64,000 nt of DNA from Phycomyces blakesleeanus NRRL 1555(-). Lineage: Eukaryota; Mucoromycota; Mucoromycetes; Mucorales; Phycomycetaceae. Location of the stretch: positions 2,540,222-2,604,221 of the forward strand of contig NW_017265137.1 of NCBI RefSeq assembly GCF_001638985.1. The letters run 5' to 3'. The notes below the pieces were generated by a model, which did no database searches, was not told where the DNA came from, and worked only from the letters and a program-made list of their open reading frames with translations. Shown here piece by piece: positions 52,767 through 64,000 of this stretch. A program made the translations under genes and the position numbers. The first letter of the stretch is position 1; the number at the start of each line of letters is the position of its first letter.

Positions 52767-53054
52767 CTACATGCGTCCGACAACCTTGTAGCCTCTGGGG
52801 GGTTTGGCAGCCTTAATATCCTCAGGGGTTGGGATAGAGGCAACGTGCTCAACCTTGACAAGTTCTTTCAACTTAAGGATAAGACCGGCAGTACTAGGGT
52901 TGACAGGTTGGTAGGTGGTCTGGTGGAGGCGTACGAGGCCAAGAGTCAATGTAGCAGCGCGAAAGTCATCAGAGAGGCCGATTGTCGAACGCTTGAGAGT
53001 GACCTTGAAGTAATTGGCGGTGGGTGCGCTCGTAGTGAACAATCGTCGCTGCAT
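52767..53054 (-). CDS. MRPL33: mitochondrial large-subunit ribosomal protein uL30m
   Basis: Component of the mitochondrial 54S subunit. Single exon, 95 residues; yeast Mrpl33 is 86. MQRRLFTTSA looks like a short mitochondrial presequence. FKVTLKRSTIGLSD and TLGLVRLHQTTYQPVNPSTAGLILKLKELVKVE are the L30 fold, with the conserved L30 loop shape (KR..IG and TLxxLGLxR-like). The start at 53054 is the only ATG in frame and gives the expected N-terminus. The gene ends 222 bp from the end of the convergent 52.5 kb gene. Confidence 0.9.
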   Translation of the reverse strand: MQRRLFTTSAPTANYFKVTLKRSTIGLSDDFRAATLTLGLVRLHQTTYQPVNPSTAGLILKLKELVKVEHVASIPTPEDIKAAKPPRGYKVVGRM

Positions 53055-53321
53055 TGTAGAATGAGTGTGTTGATGGAGGTAAAGGGTCGAAAAGAACTGG
53101 TGGCTTGTTCCATCCCTGAAGCTCTTGTGATTGACACCCCGCCGTGAAGAAGTTGGCGGACTGCATTTTCACTAAATGGTTTAAATATATATATATAGAT
53201 TTATTGCATTTATTTATTTATTTATTCGATTGTTTTTATGGAGACGAGAAAGAAAAAAAGACAAGGCGCATAGGGCAGGGTGGGGGTTATAGTTTAAAAG
53301 AAGTAATATGAAGTTATGTGT

Positions 53322-54414
53322 TTAGCAGCATCCACCTGTCTGCTTGGGCTGAACAGCTGCTCCTTGGCCCACCTTGACAGTCTGCTTTGTCTGTTGTTGC
53401 TGCATAGTAGAGCCCATTCTATCCTTGATCTGTTTGGCCATGGTCAAGAAAGCTTGTTCAACATTTGTAGCGCTCTTGGCAGATGTCTCCAAGAAGGGAA
53501 TCGACAAAGAATCCGAAAATTCCTGTAAATTTTGGTTATTTTTCTCTTCTTTTTCTTCATCTTCTCTCTCTCTCTTAATTAACTTGATACCCCCCCCCCC
53601 TCCTTTGTGAAATTGATAAACTCCAAGATCTTGTACAAGAGTGTATTTCTATACCTTTGCTTGCTCTGTCTCGACCACTTTTTTGTCTGTCAAGTCACTC
53701 TTGTTTCCAACCAATAACTTGTTTACACCTTCTGCTGCGTAACGATCAATTTCCTGTAACCATTGCTTGACGTTGTTAAAGGTGTCTTGGTCAGTTACAT
53801 CATAGACAACAATGATGCCATGTGCTCCTCTGTAGTACGACGATGTAATTGTGCGGAAACGTTCCTGGCCTGCTGTATCCCACTTTATTTCAAGAAAGTA
53901 AAAATAATACAAATAATGGTTTAACTTGCTTATACGTTATCAGACCTTATACAGCATTACTTACAATCTGAAGCTTAACAGTTTTGCCTTCCAGCTCAAT
54001 GGTTCTAATTTTCTGTACAGCACACGTCAGCTCGATTGATAACAGATATACCCCCTCTTTTTTTTTTAAAAAAAAAGTAAATAAATAAAATGTATATATA
54101 AATGCCTACAAAGTCTACACCGATGGTGGAAATATAGCTCTCGGTATAGGTATCATCAGCGAAACGGAGCAAAAGGCAGGATTTTCCAACACCAGAGTCG
54201 CCAATCAACAAGAGCTTGAACAAATAATCGCTTTTAAAGGATAAATTTCAAACAATAGGAATTAGCAAATTAATCAATAAAGTACATTATTCGTTGAATG
54301 TCTTCATCCAAGTCGCGAAGAATAGAGTGGAGGTAGGGTTTTTTTTCACTAGTTTGCTTGTAAAGGAGGTATAGTTGATGGCTTGGGGATATAAACTTAC
54401 TATTCGGGGTTCAT
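53322..54414 (-). CDS. YPT1: Rab1-type GTPase Ypt1
   Basis: Small GTPase for ER-to-Golgi traffic and autophagy. Exons 54414-54401 (14 nt), 54230-54110, 54012-53965, 53882-53655, 53522-53322; 203 residues in frame. All G boxes are present: GDSGVGKS (residues 15-22), STIGVDF with the switch I Thr, [17 protein letters not shown] and ETSAK. The Rab1 effector segment [20 protein letters not shown] is textbook. The C-terminus is GGCC, the double-cysteine geranylgeranylation signal. The first exon encodes only MNPEY, joined by a GT-AG intron. The 3' end of this gene is about 270 bp from the start of uL30m. Confidence 0.97.
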
Positions 54415-57182
54415 GATTATGGATTAAAGTAAATAGGAAAGAACAAAAAGGGAGAAGGAAGAAAGAACGTAATACACTATCACTAGCACCACTAGCAGAA
54501 CCTACACACCCACTCACCTGCGCACAAGCCCACCCTTTAGGAAGCGTCGTCATCAAGCTTGAATTCGGATATTAAATTGCTATCATTGAGCGAATTAAAG
54601 AGCGATGTGTGTGTGTGCGTTTTTGTAGTATTGGGCTAGGATGAGCTGATAAATCAATAGGAACCCTCCAGGACATCACCGCAGGACGGGATGCAATGTC
54701 ACATAAAGCTGTATCCTTGACCACAGTCAACTGTAACATATTACCGAGTCCTTTTTGTGTGGCATATATGGTTCACAGCCATCACACAAATGTGGTGCAA
54801 ATTATGCACTAAAAAAAAAACAAACTTATCTACTGATAAAACACATGAGTAGCAGCTGCGATTGTGTATTTAAAGCACAACTGTAGTTTCTCAGCAGTAT
54901 GATTTATTGATTTATTTGTAAATCCTTTATCCTTTTAAGAGGTTCCTTTTGTTTTTGGTTTGACGTCTTCATAGATGTATTGAATAATACAACTCGCGCA
55001 ACTTTAGAAAACAGCTGGATATTTTTGCCACGCTTATTTTATCGGCTTATATATTAATATTACTATTGTTATGCTATTAGCCTTTTTAAAATAAGTATAA
55101 TCGTTGGAAAGTGGAGTTAGCTTTGACTATGACTTGCACTAAAAGAAGGAATGGTTAAATTTAGATTTGTGTATGGATAAAATGCGGTTATATGTAACCC
55201 AACAATAGCATATTCAAGGATCCAGGTCTTCTAACTTGTGTATCATCTAAACCTAAAATATGTACTTATCATAATAGATCGCACATACGTACATATAAAA
55301 GTATATATATATATTATTTTATTTCAAGCTGTTATTGCCAGTTAATATGCCATTTCTCAAGTCAAAATAATTGCACTGGCTAATTGATTGATTGAGTGTA
55401 AAAATGGCTTACGATGATTTCATAATTATTTACAACAAATTTCTGCAAATAATATATAGATATATACATAAAGAACCAATTATATCTCAACAATAATTAT
55501 ATAGAATCCTGTGATAAAAAGAAATTAAGGGGGGGGGATAAAATAACGTATTTTTTGTTAATAATGTGTACCCAGATGCCCTTTGCTTACTGGTCGACTT
55601 GTTTAAGATTGCTTAAAGACATAAGGCTTTTTATTATTATTGAGAGCAGCTCTACATCTAGTAGTCTTCAAGTAATGATACTAATATAGCGTATCTTGCG
55701 TGTACTTTAGGTTAGATCCTTTATTTATAGGAACGATGAGTAAATGATTTTACTCATAATAAACTAGTGCTTTTCAGACTTGCAAAAATATTCTTGCTTG
55801 TAACAGGGAATATTTTCCCCTAAGATTGTGTGTGGTAATGTCAAAACATTCTGCAAATCATAACTGGTATCAGGTTTTATGCAAGTTATAATTATAGAGT
55901 ATTTGGCAAATAAACTAATGACGAGGCTTGAACTAATCATTGTTAAAAGAGCATTCGCCCGTTTATATATATATATATGTGGAGAGAGCCGCGTAGATGT
56001 TGGAGTTGATTGTCTTTAACTATATACAAGTATATTAAAGAACAATCAAAGACCATCAAAAAGTGAGAGATTCAGATATTTTGCCAAGCCAGTTTATTAA
56101 CTGATCTCCTTATATATATGTTGTTTTAATTGTGCATAATATTGCAGCTTATTTGAAGCATTTGTATCGTGCCATATCATTATCACTCATTACGGGCAAG
56201 TAGAAATAGGCATAATAAAACAGTCGTTATTCTTGTGATATTTGGTAATTTCAATTACAGGGGAATTATTTGCGTGCATTTGACTGAAATAGACTCTACC
56301 AAGATTCCAGCTGTAGCTGTAATGAGTTTATCTGCATTGGAAAACATGATTAATAGATTCAAAACAACGACAACAACAACAACAAACAAACAAACAAACT
56401 CTTGCATCTAATAACTAATGAATGGCTTAATAAGCCTGAGTAGAAGGTTTTAAAGGTACTCAAGGATAAAGATGCCAATTATTGGCTTTAGGCGCAAAAC
56501 AAAGGTAAGAAATTAGAATGTCCACGCCAATTATTGGGACATATAAGAGTGTTATTTTGACCTCCCTTCTTAAATATCAAAGCTTTATCTTTTTTAAAAT
56601 ATATATAGATAGACATTGAGATATTACATAAAGAGCTGTGCAATATATATATATATACCTTGTATGACCTTTTTTCCAACCCGCGTCTATTAGTCAATGA
56701 AGGTATACAAATTGGGTAGAAAGATGCTTTTTTTTAAGTCTTTATATAATAATACCATTTATTCAAGTAGAAATAAATAAATAAATAAAGATATCTCGTT
56801 ATCCTTCCTATCATTTTTTCATTAATCTCTCGACAAAGTACACAGAGAATTTTAGAGGCATTAAATTATCTCTTTAACCTTGTTATTTAATCAATGTAGC
56901 CACCATAGCAATGTGGTTACTAGCCTTTGTACAAAACAATCTTGACAAATAATTAAGGATCTACTGATTAATTAGTAAGGTACAAATCGTACTTTCTCTT
57001 ATATTTATCATGTCTTTCTGATATTATATGATACTATGATAGCTATTTTTATTTATATGGAGCTCGTATAGATGAGCAATTATCGTATATTTTACAGTTT
57101 GCTTTTAAAAAATAGCTGTTCAATATTACAAATTCGATCTGACTTCAGATATGTGGTATTATTACGTACAGACATTCACGAA
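54415..57182. other. gene-poor region, no gene seen
   Basis: About 2.8 kb of AT-rich sequence starting with the YPT1 promoter. It contains (TA)n, a G9 run at 55529 and a (ACA)n/(AAC)n tract at 56360-56395. Short ORFs on both strands show no family similarity. Confidence 0.55.
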
Positions 57183-57596
57183 TTAAGTGAAAATCTTTTT
57201 TAGCAATCTATTCCGTATTCCTTTTGGCTTGGGTAAAGGCTCGTTTAAAAGCGTGTATACATCTGCTGAATTTCGCTCCCCTTGCTTGATTGATTGTTCA
57301 AGTTGGCAAAATGTTTCTTCATCGATATAGTATGTCTTCAGTAACATATCTATCAATTGTTACGTTCTTCCGTTCGTTCTATACGTGCTTGTTGGGTTTC
57401 TTCGAAGTATTGAATAGAGCCCAATCTCTCTAAAGAAATATTTTTATTTGGGTATATGTGTGGTATACACACCACGATTAAATGAAGAGCAGACTCCACA
57501 ACCAAAAACTTGTTCCTCCTTACTAATGAACCTGACAAGTTAACAATCTCTAGAACTTCTATGCACCAGGCACACGTATACTACACGCTCATACAG
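57183..57596 (-). pseudogene. coding-like repeat relic (copy B of the 1.05 kb repeat)
   Basis: On the minus strand an ORF from 57538 (MSGSLVRRNKFLVVESALHL...) runs to a stop at 57353. A second open piece in the next frame continues immediately to a stop at 57183 (IDEETFCQLEQSIKQGERNS region). Amino-acid composition of both pieces looks protein-like, which suggests one reading frame broken by a +1 shift. The 5' half (57466-57596) is the part shared with 1043-1182. The family is not recognised. It may be a transposon or decayed gene copy. Confidence 0.4.
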
Positions 57597-58055
57597 GGTA
57601 AACCAAGCATTATACAGCAGTGATTTTAATGACAGTGATTTTAATAGTAATAGATATAAACAATATTCTTTTTTAGGCGGGCAATTTCTTATTAAATTTT
57701 ATAATAAAGTTTGCACAAACCTCCCTAATAATGAATGCTCTTCTTTGCCAAAGCTCTCTGACTAATCTTAGTGGGAAGTTATTACCACAGTATTTTATTT
57801 TCATAGGAATAATCCTCTTGGAAAATTGCTTTATCAAAACGCTTGTATATTAATCACAGACTGAATAATATAATTTGGCAACCATGTAAATCACCAGTAG
57901 ATAGCTGTGTGTAAAATAAAAGATAGGGAGAAAAAGAGTTCTATATTTTATTATGATTATATTCCTTTAAAGCTAAATACCACATACAAGCTATCTATAA
58001 AGACTATCCGTATATATATATATATAGTTTTGATTTTGTTCGTTCATTTATGCAT
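57597..58055. other. intergenic, AT-rich
   Basis: No gene seen. (TA)n at 58010-58025 and spurious ORFs only. Confidence 0.55.
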
Positions 58056-58991
58056 TCATTCGCAACGGCGACTTTTAGCAAAACGATAGGAGTCATACTC
58101 CATAGATCGATATTTGCGAGAAGATTTGCAAGAAGAAGTGTGAGAACTTCTTGTAGAAGAGCCGTTATAGCCTTTAGATAGGATTATCCGGAAATCCTTG
58201 CGTTCCATTACCGTCTTATAGATTGAGCTAGCAATCTGTGCAGAATGTGTAATCGAGTTTCTCTTTTTTAAAGGTACGTTTTTCTGTAAGTAAAATACCT
58301 GTTCAGAGAGTTTTGGAAGCAAGGAGTTAGTAAAGCGTACAGCAGTAAATAAATCATCATCTATCTGTGCAGCGCGTCGGACGCGTTGAAACCTTTCTGT
58401 GTATTGTAAGACAGACTCATCATCTCCCATCCTCATGGTGATAAGCTCCTTTGTGAGTTCCACACGAAGTTGAAAATCGTTTTCCCAAAAGGTAGTAATC
58501 AAATCATCTTTGACTGTTGACCAAGATAATCTGGCGGGATTGGGGTAGTACTCCTTGAGCCATAGATGTTGCTCTGAGGACAGTATATTTGGGAGGAGAT
58601 AATGCCAATTACTATCGAATTTTATGTCGTGGGCCCGGGTAATCTCTTCAAATTGATCCAGGCACTCCTTGGAAGTAGCAAAGACCTCGTAGTTATAGTT
58701 CCACTCACGACCAATCCACTGGAACATGAGAAGATTATCAAGGATAGAGCTGGAAATGTAAGAGACTTTTTGGGTATCGTTAATCTGTTGAGCCTGGAGC
58801 AGGGATAGGTTGGTCTTCATGGTGATCAGATCTTCAACAGTGGAAGAGATGTATTTTCTCAGTAGATCCTTGCTTTCTTCGGTTGCCTCGGCACTTGTCT
58901 TTGAGAGAGTATTGTACAAATGTCCGAGTTTCTCTTCCATTTCATTGATGGACGCCTTAGTTCTTTGGTTGAGGAACAGGGTGGCAGACAT
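58056..58991 (-). CDS. retrotransposon gag-like protein, stand-alone
   Basis: Intact 311-residue ORF. Residues 1-90 form a likely coiled coil (INEMEEKLGHLYNTLSK, KTNLSLLQAQQ). Residues ~95-250 resemble the retrotransposon-gag capsid domain of Ty3/gypsy elements. They show a Trp-centred start (FQWIGREW), a central LSWSTVKDDLITTFWEN and the diagnostic LITMRMGDDESVLQYTERFQRVRR, followed by FTNSLLPKLSEQV. The C-terminus is Ser/Arg-rich with no CCHC zinc knuckle. No protease, reverse transcriptase, integrase or LTR was found within 3 kb either side. It is therefore a solitary gag remnant or a captured gene. The unbroken frame, with no stops over 936 bp in AT-rich DNA, argues for recent activity or selection. 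Confidence 0.78.
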   Translation of the reverse strand: MSATLFLNQRTKASINEMEEKLGHLYNTLSKTSAEATEESKDLLRKYISSTVEDLITMKTNLSLLQAQQINDTQKVSYISSSILDNLLMFQWIGREWNYNYEVFATSKECLDQFEEITRAHDIKFDSNWHYLLPNILSSEQHLWLKEYYPNPARLSWSTVKDDLITTFWENDFQLRVELTKELITMRMGDDESVLQYTERFQRVRRAAQIDDDLFTAVRFTNSLLPKLSEQVFYLQKNVPLKKRNSITHSAQIASSIYKTVMERKDFRIILSKGYNGSSTRSSHTSSCKSSRKYRSMEYDSYRFAKSRRCE

Positions 58992-59908
58992 TGAAGGAGT
59001 TTTTTTTTTTGGTGAATTAATAAAGAGGGGAGGTAAAAAGAAAATAATGATGATCTACTGTGGAAACTGATAAAAAATATCTAGAAGGAAACTCAAGGAA
59101 GTGGAGTAAAACTTCCTCTTTTTATTATGAAAGTTAAAAAAGAATAAGTGACTAGGGTTTTTGCTCTCATAAATCAAAATCTTCATTTGAATTTTTCCAC
59201 TTTTTGTGTTCCCATTATATAATTTTTTCCCTTTTAGATCTAACTTTATTATTATTATTTTTAAAAGGAAGCAAAAAATCCTATTTACACAAATCCTTCC
59301 CCTTCTCCTACTATGTAGGCACACAACTCATTTATATTACGATTTCTTTTTTACACTTGTGAATGAGATAAAATGTATATCAACACCACATATATCGGTA
59401 CACTAGTAATAAAAATGAAAGACTTGTACGATATATTACATAATCATATAATAAAGCATATTGAAGCATCTATAAACAGGAACCATGCCAAAATAAAAAT
59501 ATATGTACCTTTACATGTACGTAAGAGTTAAGTAAGGAATACAACAAAACATAGTACCGGCACACTAAATAGATAGTATTAAGTATACTAGCAAGTATCA
59601 TATAAAATATGGTATAGAGAACATGTATTGCACAATATAATCACAAAATTCGTGGTACTTGACACGATATCTGCATAAAAAATTCAATACAAATACCAAA
59701 AGCTCATCACATCTTATCTTCTATTTCATCCTGAAATTACAAAATTTCAATAATAGAAGGATCGCACAAAATATGTGTGAGTTTAATTGTAGTAATATAT
59801 TCATTAAATAAAACCTTAAACCTTACATATTTCAAACCCTTGAAGTCAAACCATACCTTTTCTTTATTTTTTTTTCTTTAGAATCATTAATCAGAGAGAC
59901 AAAACATG
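58992..59908. other. upstream of gag-like ORF; no gene seen
   Basis: T-rich and AT-rich sequence with spurious ORFs. No LTR-like direct repeat or primer-binding site was noticed. Confidence 0.5.
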
Positions 59909-60040
59909 TAGGGGGTTTCACCAACTCTCGGTACTTGATTGTTGGTATAGCGGTGGTCTAATTAAAACAATTATTGGCTAATATTGTTCCAAAAGAATTA
60001 AATAAACTCAGAATTAAAGTATATCTACTGAAGCCCCCTA
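59909..60040. mobile_element. MITE 1 of cluster, ~132 bp
   Basis: Ends TAGGGGGTTTCA and TGAAGCCCCCTA are imperfect inverted repeats. The middle contains ATTGGCTAATATTG, which the two neighbouring elements also carry (ATTGGCTAATRTCC). No coding capacity. Confidence 0.6.
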
Positions 60041-60065
60041 ATCTATAGCTGATATTATATTAAAT

Positions 60066-60244
60066 TAGGGTACTCAACTAAATTTTCCATAGAATCTTTG
60101 AATAATCTTTACACTCAGTACAGTATATTATTGGACAAACACTTGTATACCCGCCATAGAAAAAAAATTGTGCTTAATTGCGAAGGAATACTATTGGCTA
60201 ATATCCAAATTTAAATTTCTTCAAAGATTCTGGCTGAGTACCCC
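60066..60244. mobile_element. MITE 2 of cluster, ~179 bp
   Basis: Begins TAGGGTACTCAACTAAATTTT and ends GGCTGAGTACCCC. AGAATCTTTGAA/TTCAAAGATTCT also appears inverted just inside the two ends. Internal ATTGGCTAATATCC is shared with the neighbours. No coding capacity. Confidence 0.65.
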
Positions 60245-60329
60245 TTTTGGTGTCCTGAGCTACAAAACAATATCATTGGCTAATGTCCAAATTTGGACCC
60301 CTATCTCGAATTCAATTGAGTACCCCTAA
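60245..60329. mobile_element. MITE 3 of cluster, end shared with 31155-31240
   Basis: Ends TTGAGTACCCCTAA. Read on the minus strand it gives GGGGTACTCA, TTAGCCAATGATATTG, TGTAGCT and GACACCAAAA, the same order as the 31155-31240 copy. It abuts MITE 2 directly. It may be a 5'-truncated copy. Confidence 0.65.

Positions 60330-64000
<3,671 letters not shown>

Overview
This is a eukaryotic nuclear window. It is AT-rich, most genes carry several introns of roughly 50-170 bp ending in YAG, and the introns and spacers are full of (TA)n and homopolymer tracts. The protein set is fungal: GH18 chitinase, V-ATPase proteolipid, Ypt1, Sec18, Cox10, Orc5, Dcn1. The intron density, base composition and recurrent short transposon relics best fit an early-diverging fungus of the Mucoromycota (Mucorales-like). 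That assignment is inference; no rRNA or other marker is present.

Layout. 1-4.2 kb is gene-poor and holds a decayed TTC36-like TPR gene plus repeats. 4.2-8.2 kb has a nucleoside hydrolase and glycerol kinase on the plus strand. 8.4-12.8 kb has a Yippee protein and SEC18/NSF on the minus strand. 13.5-20.5 kb has meiotic MSH5 and UDP-glucose 4-epimerase on the plus strand. 21.3-24.2 kb is a minus-strand DUF726/TMCO4 hydrolase-like membrane protein. 25.8-30.5 kb has DCN1, an unassigned membrane protein and COX10. 30.9-34.5 kb is a relic zone with a Tc1-like MITE, a second MITE family and a broken nuclease-like gene. 34.7-52.5 kb is a dense plus-strand run: chitinase, ERF4/Golga7-like protein, ORC5, VMA3, an unassigned acidic/Q-rich protein, an amino-acid transporter, an SRPK kinase, and a large membrane protein joining an uncharacterised glycosyltransferase-like region to an alginate-lyase-like region. 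52.8-54.4 kb has mitochondrial uL30m and YPT1 on the minus strand. 54.4-62 kb is a second gene-poor zone with repeat relics, a gag-like ORF and a MITE cluster. From 62 kb a DUSP-less UBP-type deubiquitinase runs off the right edge.

The genes are housekeeping or cell-biology genes and do not form a cluster or pathway. Loose links are the secretory/vacuolar set (Sec18, Ypt1, Vma3, Erf4-like, amino-acid transporter) and the ubiquitin/NEDD8 set (Dcn1, UBP).

Exon models were built by hand from reading-frame phase, splice dinucleotides and family similarity. For most genes the exon lengths sum to a multiple of three. Three genes (MSH5, ORC5, the 28 kb membrane protein) have one junction that does not fit standard splicing. 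Notable structural signals are four GC-AG introns, an intron hidden inside an open frame in glycerol kinase, 13-15 nt exons, and several MITE families.
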